Assembly: GCA_965218625.1 (NCBI GenBank)
Contig: CBDCLG010000021.1
Span: forward strand, 1 to 45,269
DNA length: 45,269 bases
From: Bin5 sp965218625
GTDB lineage: Bacteria; Chloroflexota; Anaerolineae; Caldilineales; Caldilineaceae
Direction: 5' to 3'
The notes below the pieces were generated by a model. That model was not told the DNA's origin. It searched no databases and was given only the letters and a program-made list of their open reading frames with translations. This document shows, one piece after another, positions 16,653 to 25,420 of the stretch; the stretch's first letter is position 1, and every line of letters starts with the position of its first letter. The position numbers were made by a program, and so were the translations under genes.

Positions 16653-18446
16653 CTACAGACCCCACTCGCTAGAATCCGGCCCTGGCCAACACTTCGCGAT
16701 CAGTTTTGCCATCCGTCTACTCCGTTCCAAAATTGTGTCTTCATTCCATTTTGGCTCAGAAGTCAATTCACTGTTTAGAGTCATCATACTATGCTTCAAT
16801 AGTTCCTTTTGCTTCGGTTCCCATGAGTCGTTTGACATCGACGAATTCAACCTCTGATTTACGAGAGTAAGGTTGCCAATCGTATGCACAAGTCGATTTC
16901 GGATCTCCCTTCCTGCCAAACTATCAATACCGTCAGGGAGTGGCCACTTTTCCTCTCCCCAACCCACTGGCATCAGGTGCTCAATAGTCAACCTCTTTGG
17001 AACGTCTGGCTGTTCGGCTTTCGGCGATCGCAACTGACTCTCGATTCCCTCAAGTACGAGTCTCAACCTGCCTCTAGTGAGCAAGCGATATAAAGGGGAG
17101 GTCTCCAACGAAACAGCCAAGGTCTCGTCGTTCGGCCACTCTCTTGAGTACGACATTTGGTCTTTCAGAAAGCCTGAAACGACCTTATCGGCATTTTTTG
17201 TGCCATTTTTCCTCAGCCTGGATGCTAGATCCAAGGTCAGCCGGTTGTAATCCTTCGTGGTTTGACGACAGACCATTCGACGGACCAAAAAGCTCTCTAA
17301 GGCGCTGAAAGCACAAATGCGTTCGTCGCTTCCAGCGGAAAGCAGTAGCAGCAAGACAGGTGTGATAACACCTGCCTTCATCACTTCGAAAGTTCGATAG
17401 TAGAATTGGTCTTCTTTAGGCGTGTGTTTCTTAGTTATAAATCGGCGATAATACGACAGATCATGCTTGATGTCCGACATCACGAAGTCAATGCGCCGTT
17501 CACTTGTGTAGCTGCGGAACAAGTCGAAGACTCTTGAAGGCCCCACTTCCGCTCCGGTACGCATCGCAAGCCAATAGTTCAAGAGCATGTCAAGCCGAGG
17601 CCTGTAGAGACGGCCCTGAGTCACTTCGGCCCGCCACCACTTGTCGTCAAGACCAGCCCAAATCTCGCTCTCCTCTTTACTGTTCTTGGGAAACTTAGCC
17701 AAAACAAAGTTCTTAATAAGATCAGACTGCTCAAGTGGAGTGCCGCGAGCGTTCAGCGTCTCAAAAATGACATTCGGATTATCTTTGGAATCGAGGTCGA
17801 TCACAACCATCTGAAGCATTGTCGTGACGACCGTTTCCAACGCATCCACTCTCTCACTCTTGAGGCCAGGGTCATCATTTATCCACTTCCGTACTTGCTG
17901 CTGGAAGAACTCATGGGCCTGAACAATTAGTGACTCCTCAAACCTGTTCACCGCAAGCCCATTATCCATAGCATGTCTGAACGCCTCTCGATCAGTCCGA
18001 GAGGGTTGAAGTTTTAGTACTTTGTCCCTCTCATCGCCAATCGACTCTTCATTGTTCAAAACGAGTGTTGACAATCGGGTGGCAGCAGGTTTGAATTCGA
18101 GTTCTTCACATACCAATTGAATTGCATCCAACAAGAGTTGAATGGTTGTCATTCGCTGTTGCCCATCAATGACTTCTCTTTGAGGGATGAATTTCGCCGG
18201 CCTGGGAACCTGCTGATGAACAACAGCCCCTAAGAAATGTGGCGACGTCTTTTCTTCGGCCTCAACAAGGTCACCGCCTGATTGCTCTAACTGTTCTAGA
18301 TAATTCTCAGCCACGTTACGAACGTCATCCCACAGTGGTTCCCATTGGTCTTCCTGCGACCAGACATAAGGCCGCTGGAATTCTGGTATCGTATAACAGA
18401 CAGCTTTTTGGAAAAGATCCTTTGGCGTATGAATGTGGGTCTCCAT
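16653..18446 (-). CDS. DUF262/DUF1524 protein, GmrSD-like type IV restriction enzyme
   Basis: A 597-residue single chain. The N-terminal DUF262 domain has YTIPEFQRPYVWSQEDQ (residues 18-34) and VIDGQQRMTTIQLLLDA, the nucleotide-handling motifs of GmrS/DndB-type proteins. The C-terminal DUF1524 has TIEHLMPVGW and HTIGNLTLVNQRLNSSMSN, an HNH/His-Me-like nuclease motif. Family members cut modified (for example glucosylated hydroxymethyl-C) phage DNA. The gene is visibly AT-richer than its neighbours and stands alone between metabolic genes, which suggests horizontal acquisition. ATG at 18446 has GGGAGACTTAA before it. Confidence 0.9.
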   Translation of the reverse strand: METHIHTPKDLFQKAVCYTIPEFQRPYVWSQEDQWEPLWDDVRNVAENYLEQLEQSGGDLVEAEEKTSPHFLGAVVHQQVPRPAKFIPQREVIDGQQRMTTIQLLLDAIQLVCEELEFKPAATRLSTLVLNNEESIGDERDKVLKLQPSRTDREAFRHAMDNGLAVNRFEESLIVQAHEFFQQQVRKWINDDPGLKSERVDALETVVTTMLQMVVIDLDSKDNPNVIFETLNARGTPLEQSDLIKNFVLAKFPKNSKEESEIWAGLDDKWWRAEVTQGRLYRPRLDMLLNYWLAMRTGAEVGPSRVFDLFRSYTSERRIDFVMSDIKHDLSYYRRFITKKHTPKEDQFYYRTFEVMKAGVITPVLLLLLSAGSDERICAFSALESFLVRRMVCRQTTKDYNRLTLDLASRLRKNGTKNADKVVSGFLKDQMSYSREWPNDETLAVSLETSPLYRLLTRGRLRLVLEGIESQLRSPKAEQPDVPKRLTIEHLMPVGWGEEKWPLPDGIDSLAGREIRNRLVHTIGNLTLVNQRLNSSMSNDSWEPKQKELLKHSMMTLNSELTSEPKWNEDTILERSRRMAKLIAKCWPGPDSSEWGL

Positions 18447-18510
18447 TTAAGTCTCCCGATTACATCGTTGTAGTAGACGAAATGTATCGTCCTTTGACTT
18501 CTACTATTGA

Positions 18511-18550
18511 AGCCCCGATAGCTTGTGAAGAAAGAGCGACTACCGGGGCT
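18511..18550 (-). terminator. Hairpin downstream of the DinB gene
   Basis: AGCCCCGATA (18511-18520) pairs with TACCGGGGCT (18541-18550) with one mismatch. The T-run lies on the plus strand side; on the minus strand the tail is TTCAAT, so it may terminate either direction weakly. It lies between the DinB gene and the GmrSD-like gene. Confidence 0.4.
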
Positions 18551-18574
18551 TTTCCGGTCCTCGGCAAGTGATCT

Positions 18575-19054
18575 CTAACCGCCGCCGTTCGCCAGCGCAA
18601 GCTCGTACAGCGGCTCAAGCTGCCCGACGTGGTAGGCCTCGTGAAAGACCACATAGAAGTGCAGCCGCTGCGCCACGGTGACGTTGCGCTCCTCATCCAA
18701 AATCTCATCCAGCCGCGAATCGGGCATCTCTTTGAACGCGGCGATGACCCGTTCGGACACGTCATCGAGCCGCGTCAGCAGCGTCTCCAGCGGGATCGCC
18801 TTGTCGGAGTCGGTCATCGGCTCGGAGCCGAAACCGTAGAGCGCGAACTCGCCCTCGTCCGGCTCGGTCTCCCCATCGATCACGCCCAGATACTGCTCGC
18901 GGTAGACCAGGAGATGGCCCAGGATCCAGTTCATGCAGTTGCCGGGGAAGGGCAGCTGCAACATGCTGTCGGCGTGCGTCAGCCCCTCCGTCTTCTGCTT
19001 GATGACGTTATTGCTCGTACCCAGAATGTTGACACACAGGGTTTGCATATCCAT
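18575..19054 (-). CDS. DinB-family four-helix protein (putative metal-dependent)
   Basis: A 159-residue protein with the DinB fold pattern. The first metal histidine is in NWILGHLLVYREQYL, and the paired histidines are in FHEAYHVGQLEPLYEL near the C-terminus. The length fits. DinB-like proteins include thiol-dependent transferases and proteins of unknown role, and I cannot assign a substrate. AAAGGATTGATTC precedes ATG at 19054. It lies between the defence-type gene and the GH32-like gene. Confidence 0.85.
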   Translation of the reverse strand: MDMQTLCVNILGTSNNVIKQKTEGLTHADSMLQLPFPGNCMNWILGHLLVYREQYLGVIDGETEPDEGEFALYGFGSEPMTDSDKAIPLETLLTRLDDVSERVIAAFKEMPDSRLDEILDEERNVTVAQRLHFYVVFHEAYHVGQLEPLYELALANGGG

Positions 19055-19106
19055 GAATCAATCCTTTCGTAACAAAGTATGGGATGGAATTTCCGCTGCC
19101 CGCCGG

Positions 19107-20711
19107 TCACGCATAGATGTTCTCCATCTGCCACGCCTCCAGCGAGACGACGCGCGCGTCCTGCCCTTGCGAGCGCAGCGAAACGCCGACGCTGTCCTCC
19201 CGCCCGGGGTAGACCCGCATCGCCACACACTGCCTGCCGTTGACGAACACCTCGACGACGCTGCGGTCGACAAAGACCCTGAGCCGCAGCGGCTCATCCC
19301 TTTCCAGGAAGACCGGCCCCGTCTCCGGCGCGCGCGAGCTCACGTCCGGCAGGCTCGAAGAGTAGGAGGAGTCGATCGTGATCAGGCCGTCGGTGGCCGC
19401 GGCCAGCTTGTCCCGCCGCCAGACCTCGTGCCGGTCCCAGCTGCGGAAACCGCGCTCGCGATAGAAGGCGATGCGGGTGAACTCCTCCCGGCCGGGCGAG
19501 CGCAGCACGTTCAGCTCCACCATGGGCGCGCCGTTCGTCTCGATCTCCGCCATCAGCTCGATCGCATTTCCCCGGATGCTGCCGAGGACGATCTCCTGGT
19601 TGGCCGGCAACGTCAGGTCGGCGATCTGCCGCTGCTCGCGGCGCAGCGATTCGACATCCCCGGCCGGCTCGACCAGCAGCGTATCGCGACCGATACTGTC
19701 GGTCCCCTGCAAGTTAAGGCGCCGCGGCAGCGTCATGATCTGGTTCCAGCCCTCGGTCGGTTTGGCCGGGTTCATGTTGAAGATAACGTAGACGCCGCCC
19801 TCGCCGTCCGGCGTGGCCGAGGGGGCATGTACCCCGCCCGGCCCGAACGCGCCGAAATTGAAGTCATGCTGCGATGTCACCACGAACTTGTCGCGCTCGG
19901 TGTCGTAGTCGCCGAGCAGCGCCTGTCCGCCGCTCATGTGGCTGTAGAAGAGCAGGATGTGGCGGTCGCCGATCGGCCAGAAATAGGGGCAGGCGCCGTC
20001 GTCGCCGACAAGCGTGAAGATGTCGTCCTCGACAAACGGATGCAGGTAGTCCCAGTTTACAAGGTCCGGCGAGCGGAACAGGAAGTTTGCGCGCGTGCGC
20101 CGGCCGGAGGCCTTATGGGGCAGCGTGCCGCCGGAGAGCGCGTAGTAGTGCTCGCCCTTCTTCCAGATGCAGGGATCAAAGACGCGGTAGGGCAGCGGCG
20201 AGCCGTCCGCGCTGGCGATCGGAATGACCGGCGCGCCGGTCAGCTTTTCCCAGTTGAGCAGCAGCGGATCGTGCGAGACGGCCACCATGTTGCCCACCTT
20301 GGTGCCGTGATAGATGGCGATCACCCGATCCTCTTCGACCAACGCCGCGCCCGAAAAGCAGCACTCCTCCGGGTTGGGGTAGATGGCGTAGGGCAGATCG
20401 CGCCAGTGGATCAGGTCGTCGCTGATCGCGTGTCCCCAGTGCTGGCGTGGGTCTTCGGGCGGGTAGGCCTGGTAGAAGAGATGCCAGCGGTCCTGCCAGA
20501 AACAGAGCCCGTTCGGATCGTTGAGCCTGTTTTCCGGGTTGACGTAGTGGTAGATGGGCCGGTGGGGGTCGCCCTCGTAGCGCTGGCGATAGGCCAGCAG
20601 CCGTTGCAGCAGGGGATTGGTCTGCAGCTCGGCCTCCTGCTCGGCCAATGTCTCTGAGAAGCTGTATTGGGGTACGAGGGAGGTGTAATCGGCTCGTTCG
20701 GCGGCGCTCAT
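19107..20711 (-). CDS. Glycoside hydrolase family 32-like protein with altered active-site motifs
   Basis: A 534-residue protein with the five-bladed propeller and C-terminal beta-sandwich of GH32 (invertase/levanase). The nucleophile motif is present (NRLNDPNGLCFW), as are CCFSGAALV and the C-terminal RVFVDRSVVEVFVNGRQC. The transition-state motif RDP is replaced by RVFDPCIW. The acid/base motif WECP is replaced by DDGACPYFWPIGD, so the usual catalytic Glu is Ala. Activity on fructans is therefore uncertain; it may belong to a divergent clade with another catalytic arrangement. No signal peptide is seen. The start has AGGGAGAACTGAAACG before ATG at 20711. Confidence 0.85.
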   Translation of the reverse strand: MSAAERADYTSLVPQYSFSETLAEQEAELQTNPLLQRLLAYRQRYEGDPHRPIYHYVNPENRLNDPNGLCFWQDRWHLFYQAYPPEDPRQHWGHAISDDLIHWRDLPYAIYPNPEECCFSGAALVEEDRVIAIYHGTKVGNMVAVSHDPLLLNWEKLTGAPVIPIASADGSPLPYRVFDPCIWKKGEHYYALSGGTLPHKASGRRTRANFLFRSPDLVNWDYLHPFVEDDIFTLVGDDGACPYFWPIGDRHILLFYSHMSGGQALLGDYDTERDKFVVTSQHDFNFGAFGPGGVHAPSATPDGEGGVYVIFNMNPAKPTEGWNQIMTLPRRLNLQGTDSIGRDTLLVEPAGDVESLRREQRQIADLTLPANQEIVLGSIRGNAIELMAEIETNGAPMVELNVLRSPGREEFTRIAFYRERGFRSWDRHEVWRRDKLAAATDGLITIDSSYSSSLPDVSSRAPETGPVFLERDEPLRLRVFVDRSVVEVFVNGRQCVAMRVYPGREDSVGVSLRSQGQDARVVSLEAWQMENIYA

Positions 20712-20781
20712 CGTTTCAGTTCTCCCTAGTGAGGCTGGCGGCGTTGCGCCGGGCGCTGTTCGGCGGCCGCCCGCTGTCTGG

Positions 20782-21738
20782 TTACGCCACCGACGCGGCG
20801 AACAGCGCCTTCAGATATCCGATCGAATAGGCCCAGCCGACGTCGCGCGTCTCCGTATCACCGGGCAGGTCGGGGATGTGGTCCGGGTTGATGCACCCGC
20901 TGAAACCGACGTTGCGCAGCTCGCGCAGGATGCGCGCCATGTTGAGGTCGCCGTCATCGAGCAGCGTCTCCTCGAAGCCGCTGGCGGTCGCGAGGCTGCC
21001 GCGCACGTTGCGCATGTGCAGCATGAAGAGCTTGCCCTTGCGCCCGTAGTTGTTGATCTCGTCGATCACGAGCGAGCTGCCGCCGGCCTCGGCGCGGGTG
21101 CCGATGCAGTAGACGTAGCCGACATTGGGGCTGGGGAAGGCGTCGATGATGCGGTGGAAGCCGATGCCGCCGAAGGGCGTATCCACATTGGGCGTATCGG
21201 ACGGGTGCACGGCCAGCTTGATGTCATACGCCTCGGCGATCGGCGTCAGCCGCTCGAACGCGTGGCAGAAGCGCCCCCACCAGCGGTCCATCTCGGCGCG
21301 CGAGGGGATTTCAACCGGCCCGCGCCTGAGCGACTCGGCGCGCGACATGTAGCCGCCCCGGTGCGGCGTGCGGTAGGCCTCCATCATCTGCGGGAAGACG
21401 TCGCCCTCGGTGCGCTGGCGGGCGATGGGGATGCGCGCCTGTCCGTAGACTTCCAGGGCCCTGGCCGCGTTCTCCAGCTCATCCTCCGCGCCGACGCGCT
21501 CGTCAATGAAGTTGCGGGTGAGCGTCGGCAGCGTCACGCGGTTGATGTCGATGCCGAAGGAGCGCAGGCGCTTGCGCAGCGCACGCACGTCGTCCAGCCG
21601 CGGGTAGCCCTGCTCGGTGACTCCGGGCATATCTCTATCCAGCCCGAAGTCGATGGCGTCGGCGCCGAGCGCTACCTTCTGGCGCAGCCATTCGTCGGTC
21701 AGCTCTGCGTTGTGACGGAAAATCGAGACACGTAGCAT
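20782..21738 (-). CDS. Mannonate dehydratase-like TIM-barrel protein (UxuA family)
   Basis: About 318 residues. Matches the UxuA style: LAVHPSDTPNVDTPFGG, a catalytic/metal-site LFMLHMRNVRG, LDDGDLNMARILREL and GCINPDHIPDLPGD. UxuA dehydrates D-mannonate to 2-keto-3-deoxygluconate in hexuronate breakdown. The protein is shorter than E. coli UxuA (about 394 residues), and some relatives have other substrates. The start was set at ATG 21738 (MLRVSIFRHN), with AAGGG seven bases upstream, instead of the longer frame. With the SDR, isomerase and uronate dehydrogenase-like genes nearby, it fits uronate catabolism. Confidence 0.82.
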   Translation of the reverse strand: MLRVSIFRHNAELTDEWLRQKVALGADAIDFGLDRDMPGVTEQGYPRLDDVRALRKRLRSFGIDINRVTLPTLTRNFIDERVGAEDELENAARALEVYGQARIPIARQRTEGDVFPQMMEAYRTPHRGGYMSRAESLRRGPVEIPSRAEMDRWWGRFCHAFERLTPIAEAYDIKLAVHPSDTPNVDTPFGGIGFHRIIDAFPSPNVGYVYCIGTRAEAGGSSLVIDEINNYGRKGKLFMLHMRNVRGSLATASGFEETLLDDGDLNMARILRELRNVGFSGCINPDHIPDLPGDTETRDVGWAYSIGYLKALFAASVA

Positions 21739-21870
21739 TTCCTTACCCTTGGTAGCAGTTGGGATAGCGGTTCCAGCAGGCAATCAGGCTGTATTGGAAC
21801 GGAAGTTCACTGATAGAATGAGAGCCAGTCAGCACGCGCCCAAATCGCGAAACGGCAGCGCATTCGACGA

Positions 21871-22101
21871 TCAGGGACGCGTGCTTTCAACGTTGGCAAG
21901 TGAGAGCATCTTCGCCTGTAGAGATTCCACAACTGAATCCCGGATGAACGTACTGGCGTTCAGGATTTCAAGACCGATGAGTTCTCCATCGTCACTCAGT
22001 TCTGCAGTGATATTTGGAGCCAGCTCCATGCTACTCATTTCCGGCTCATCAGAAATCGCCAGATGCAATATATCTTCTTGCTCAAAATAGACCATCTTCA
22101 T
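21871..22101 (-). CDS. DUF2283 family small protein
   Basis: A 76-residue protein beginning MKMVYFEQEDILHLAISDEP. It has ITAELSDDGELIGLEILNAS, the D-x-x-G-x-(L/I)-x-G-(I/L)-E-(I/L) pattern of DUF2283. Such proteins are found often near toxin-antitoxin and mobile regions but have no assigned function. A start at 22128 is possible; the ATG at 22101 fits the family N-terminus. It begins the AT-rich patch. Confidence 0.75.
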   Translation of the reverse strand: MKMVYFEQEDILHLAISDEPEMSSMELAPNITAELSDDGELIGLEILNASTFIRDSVVESLQAKMLSLANVESTRP

Positions 22102-22124
22102 CTTATTCAAAGATGAGCGAGGTC

Positions 22125-22334
22125 TCACGGGGTGAAGAAATCAAAGACGTTGGCAAGTCCCGACGTATTCGTTTTGTAGATCTCCGTATACTGGCAACGC
22201 GTGCAGGAGACGGTCGTGAACTTCTTGTTCTGCACATCGAAAATCTTGGCCAGCGTGCCGCCGGTCGCCTGAAAGATATCGGTCTCGAACTCGACATTGT
22301 CGCACTTGGGACAGCTCCAGTTTGCGTGTTGCAT
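22125..22334 (-). CDS. Small zinc-ribbon protein (COG3478-like)
   Basis: A 69-residue protein with two cysteine pairs, WSCPKCDNVEFETD and VSCTRCQYTEIYK, that would form one zinc ribbon. It resembles the small predicted nucleic-acid-binding zinc-ribbon proteins of the COG3478 group, including the conserved Asp-Phe ending (ANVFDFFTP). Role unknown. A good ribosome site, TAGGAGAATAGTAACC, precedes ATG at 22334. Confidence 0.82.
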   Translation of the reverse strand: MQHANWSCPKCDNVEFETDIFQATGGTLAKIFDVQNKKFTTVSCTRCQYTEIYKTNTSGLANVFDFFTP

Positions 22335-22413
22335 GGTTACTATTCTCCTACTCGCTAATGCCCGGTCTGCGAAAAACCGGACCGTAAATGACCTGACATG
22401 ATTCTAACGTGAG

Positions 22414-23121
22414 TCAAAGTCCCGCTTTTGCAAAGATAGTTCGTGTCACTGCCAGTGCGTCAACCATGAAGGCATCGAATTCATGGATATTACTGTCTCT
22501 GATGCCTATTTGATACTCAATGCCACCCCGATGTTGATGGCTTAGATAGCTATTCCGTTTGACTTCCTCATTAGAAATTACCCAGTAAACGATCAAGTCG
22601 ACCCAAACGCCGATAAAGACAAAAACATCGCATATGTCAAGCTTTATCTGTTGATAATTCATCCAAAAAGGAGCATCTGCACCCCAATGGAGAGCCTTTG
22701 ACGCTAGGGCGCCAGGCTTTTTGGCATGAGTCGCCCGCGCGGCTTTGACTTCCACTCTTATGCCCTCAAGCCAAAGGTCATACTGCCCCTCGTATTCAGA
22801 GTCAAGGCGGCTGGTTGGTTTCTGGAACCTTCCATCGAGATCCATGAGATGTTGTTCGCCCCAGCCTTGGCCAAAGGTCCTTGGAACTAGACTGAATAGA
22901 TCGAGATAACGGTTTGCGGAAACATAGTTTTCGCGGAGTTCTTCATATTCCCCGAAAGAGATTACATTATGATCGACCAGAAATGTAATTAGGTATTCAT
23001 ATTCATTGAAGGGAAATGCCGAAACAAGACTCTCCAACCTGGCTTGCAAAAGCTCCTGATGTCCGCTCCCCAAAGAGTCGATAAGACGCTCAAGGTGGGA
23101 GCGTAATTCTTCCTGGTTCAT
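22414..23121 (-). CDS. Putative type II restriction endonuclease (PD-(D/E)XK)
   Basis: A 235-residue protein starting one base after the methyltransferase stop (TGA-C-ATG), so the pair is tightly coupled. The catalytic core is DLWLEGIRVEVKAARATH, with D115 and E124-V-K126, a clear PD-(D/E)XK motif following DSEYEGQY. The N-terminal 70 residues are helical. The frame extends further upstream into the methyltransferase, but ATG 23121 is the sensible start. Recognition sequence cannot be read from the protein. AT-rich relative to its neighbours. Confidence 0.82.
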   Translation of the reverse strand: MNQEELRSHLERLIDSLGSGHQELLQARLESLVSAFPFNEYEYLITFLVDHNVISFGEYEELRENYVSANRYLDLFSLVPRTFGQGWGEQHLMDLDGRFQKPTSRLDSEYEGQYDLWLEGIRVEVKAARATHAKKPGALASKALHWGADAPFWMNYQQIKLDICDVFVFIGVWVDLIVYWVISNEEVKRNSYLSHQHRGGIEYQIGIRDSNIHEFDAFMVDALAVTRTIFAKAGL

Positions 23122-23122
23122 G

Positions 23123-24157
23123 TCAAGATGCCGGTATTGCCTTTTCGACTTCGGGGAAAGGACTGTGCCATTGCCAGCCGGTTCTCCCGGTTTCCCGGTA
23201 ACGCTCCAATCGCCGTATCGTGATCTCAGCGAAGATGGGATCGATGTCAAGAGTGTAAACCCTGCGCTGCGTTAGCTCGCCGGCCATAAGCGTTGTGCCA
23301 GAGTGGGAGAAAAAGTCAACAATGAGATCTCTTTCGCGGCTGCTCGTCTGCACGATTCGCTGAATCGCTTTCAAGGGCTTTTGGGCATAGCAGCCTGGTA
23401 CGTTTTCTTCCATCCGGTAGAAAACCTGTTGAACATCAACCCAGACATTGCCTGGGCGTATCGTTTCGGCTTTGCTCCGTTCAAGGTTCTCGGTCGCCCG
23501 TCCGTCAACTTCCTTATAGTAGCCTCTCAGGATTTTCGGGATATCCGTATAGGTAACTGTGAAATCGGGATTCCCTTTGACATAGTGAAGCAGTTCTTGG
23601 CGGACCCACATCCAGTTCTTTTGTGTTCCGTAACCCCTCTGATTGCGGAGTGTGATGAAGTTTTTCGGACGAAACTCACGGAACTCGCGCATCAGAATCA
23701 TAAAGTCCGGCAATGGTTGAAAATCGTCCTTATAGTCAGCGCCAATCCAGACATAAAGATAGGCATGCGGTTTGGCGATCTGGAGCGCGTTTGATAGCCA
23801 TTTCTTGGAGAAGTCAAGGTAAGAAGCAACGTCAGTTTTGGAAAGATTGGCAGTCTTGGCATTGCCGACCACGACGTTATACGGAGGATCGTTGATGAGC
23901 AATCCCGTCTTTTCACCTTCCATGATTCGAGCAACGTCCGACTTGCTTGTGGCGTCGAGGACGCCAACCCGGTGGCCACTGACCTCGTCCTCCCAAACGT
24001 CTCCATGCTTTAACCGGCAATACGGTAGCAACCTCTCTCTAAGTGAGGCGTCCGTATCAATCCTCTTCAGTCGCTCCGTCGTCCTTTCCTTCTTTGCCCG
24101 CGAAACGAGCCGGGCATCGTCAGTTGGGAAAAGAGTTTTCTGTTGAGAACTTGCCAT
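23123..24157 (-). CDS. DNA methyltransferase, beta class (N6-A or N4-C), of a type II R-M system
   Basis: A 344-residue amino-methyltransferase. The catalytic motif IV NDPPYNV is at residues 90-95, and the AdoMet motif I VDFFSHSGTT lies near residue 280. The order IV-(target region)-I marks the beta class. The target-recognition region is likely residues 140-250. It precedes and is coupled to the PD-(D/E)XK endonuclease gene, which it should protect against. The start was taken at ATG 24157 (MASSQQKTLF); the N-terminal 50 residues are charged and rich in Lys/Arg. It is part of the AT-rich transferred patch. Confidence 0.9.
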   Translation of the reverse strand: MASSQQKTLFPTDDARLVSRAKKERTTERLKRIDTDASLRERLLPYCRLKHGDVWEDEVSGHRVGVLDATSKSDVARIMEGEKTGLLINDPPYNVVVGNAKTANLSKTDVASYLDFSKKWLSNALQIAKPHAYLYVWIGADYKDDFQPLPDFMILMREFREFRPKNFITLRNQRGYGTQKNWMWVRQELLHYVKGNPDFTVTYTDIPKILRGYYKEVDGRATENLERSKAETIRPGNVWVDVQQVFYRMEENVPGCYAQKPLKAIQRIVQTSSRERDLIVDFFSHSGTTLMAGELTQRRVYTLDIDPIFAEITIRRLERYRETGRTGWQWHSPFPEVEKAIPAS

Positions 24158-24241
24158 TGGTCTGAGTCCTATGCTCTCTCATGTCCGGATGACAAAGCAC
24201 CAACAGGATGCTGTGAAATAGTGCGCCAACACACCACCTGT

Positions 24242-24985
24242 CTATCCCTCATTTTCCGGAAAAATCTGACCAGGATTGTACGCGAATACGTCAAGAGTTG
24301 CTGCTAGCTGATATTTCTTACAGAAAGATTTAACCGCAGCCCAAGTGAGGTAGCCAAAATGTGACACGTCCCAACCTGGAACATTTGGAAGCTGGACGCT
24401 GCGCAATTCTCTGTCGAAGAAAGCAGAGGCTCGTTCGTCGGAATCGGGCACTAACGCCAAGTAGTACACACTGTCGGCATGTTGTTGAATGAGTCTGAGG
24501 GCATTGAGAACTACAGGATTATTGCCTGCCTTTTTTTTCTGATTCTTTGACCATGACGGGCAATTGACGCCCCGTTGCAGTGCCCAAATACCGTTTCCCT
24601 TGAGGACAGTTGCGAGCTGTTGTTTGTGGTAGAGTTGCGTGAACAAATTCGAGGAATTGACCACAGACTGCAAACCAGCTCTAAATTTGTCAAACTCAGC
24701 GGAAAGCTTCCATTCCCGCGCTTGTGACAGAACCTTGGCTTCGACAAATATAGTGTAGTTCCCCACAGGCGAAGTAGTGAGAATGATTGCATCCGCGCTG
24801 CCGAAATCGGACAGCGATTGTTCGACCAAGGCAGTAGAGGTGCCCGACGATGGCTTATCGTCGGTCAGTGGGAATGAGGTCCGCTCAATGAGTCGATTGA
24901 GCAGCGCGTCGCCATTGTTGGAGTACAAGATTTCGTAAAGTAGCGAATTCAGTACTCCACGTTCAGAGTACCCGTACACATTCAC
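24242..24985 (-). CDS. PD-(D/E)XK nuclease-like protein of unknown family
   Basis: A 247-residue protein. The stretch GSADAIILTTSPVGNYTIFVEAKVL holds D65 and E82-A-K84 in the spacing of a PD-(D/E)XK nuclease core. The N-terminal ERGVLNSLLYEIL helix carries a conserved-looking Glu. The C-terminal half (DVSHFGYLTWAAVKSFCKKY) is not recognised. The GTG start overlaps the stop of the zinc-ribbon membrane protein as GTGA, suggesting translational coupling. It neighbours the R-M pair, so a defence role is likely, but this is inference. Confidence 0.68.
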   Translation of the reverse strand: MNVYGYSERGVLNSLLYEILYSNNGDALLNRLIERTSFPLTDDKPSSGTSTALVEQSLSDFGSADAIILTTSPVGNYTIFVEAKVLSQAREWKLSAEFDKFRAGLQSVVNSSNLFTQLYHKQQLATVLKGNGIWALQRGVNCPSWSKNQKKKAGNNPVVLNALRLIQQHADSVYYLALVPDSDERASAFFDRELRSVQLPNVPGWDVSHFGYLTWAAVKSFCKKYQLAATLDVFAYNPGQIFPENEG

Positions 24986-25353
24986 AAACTGTGCCTCCGC
25001 ATGTAGGCCTCATTCGTCGACTCGGCTCTGCCGAAGCTCTCACCGCAATAGCGGCACTTGACCGCCTCCGCCCGGATCAGCTCGGCGCAGTAGGGACAGT
25101 ACTGCATCTCGCCGCGATCGACCGATTTCTGCTCAAGAGCCGGCACATTTTTGGGGACGACGAGCGCGAGGATGAGTCCCAGCGGGCCCAGCAGAATTCC
25201 CAGCACAAACCAGGCGCACCCGCTGAGTCCCTTGTTATTGGCGACCATCGCGCTGACAATGCCGGACAGCAGCCAGATAACCACGACCGGGGTACCAATT
25301 AGCAACTGCGTCTGCCCGAGGAAATCAGGCAACTCGATTGTCGGAATTTCCAT
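24982..25353 (-). CDS. Small membrane protein with a C-terminal zinc ribbon
   Basis: A 123-residue protein. Two hydrophobic segments (residues 17-40 and 46-67, including GCAWFVLGILLGPLGLILALV) are followed by a cytoplasmic zinc ribbon, YCPYCAELIRAEAVKCRYCGESF. The superinfection-exclusion-like or PLDc_N-like hydrophobic part is common in small bacterial proteins. It overlaps the nuclease-like gene by GTGA. RBS AAGAGGAGACGACA precedes ATG at 25353. The function is unknown. Confidence 0.8.
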   Translation of the reverse strand: MEIPTIELPDFLGQTQLLIGTPVVVIWLLSGIVSAMVANNKGLSGCAWFVLGILLGPLGLILALVVPKNVPALEQKSVDRGEMQYCPYCAELIRAEAVKCRYCGESFGRAESTNEAYMRRHSL

Positions 25354-25420
25354 TGTCGTCTCCTCTTTTTCTTACAAACCAGCTCATTCATCCTGGCCTG
25401 GCGGTCTCAGCGGGGGTGCA

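Noticed and set aside
18933..20657. 574-residue plus-strand frame opposite the GH32-like and DinB genes
   Set aside because: It spans two real minus-strand genes and has Arg/Val/Asp-rich shadow composition.
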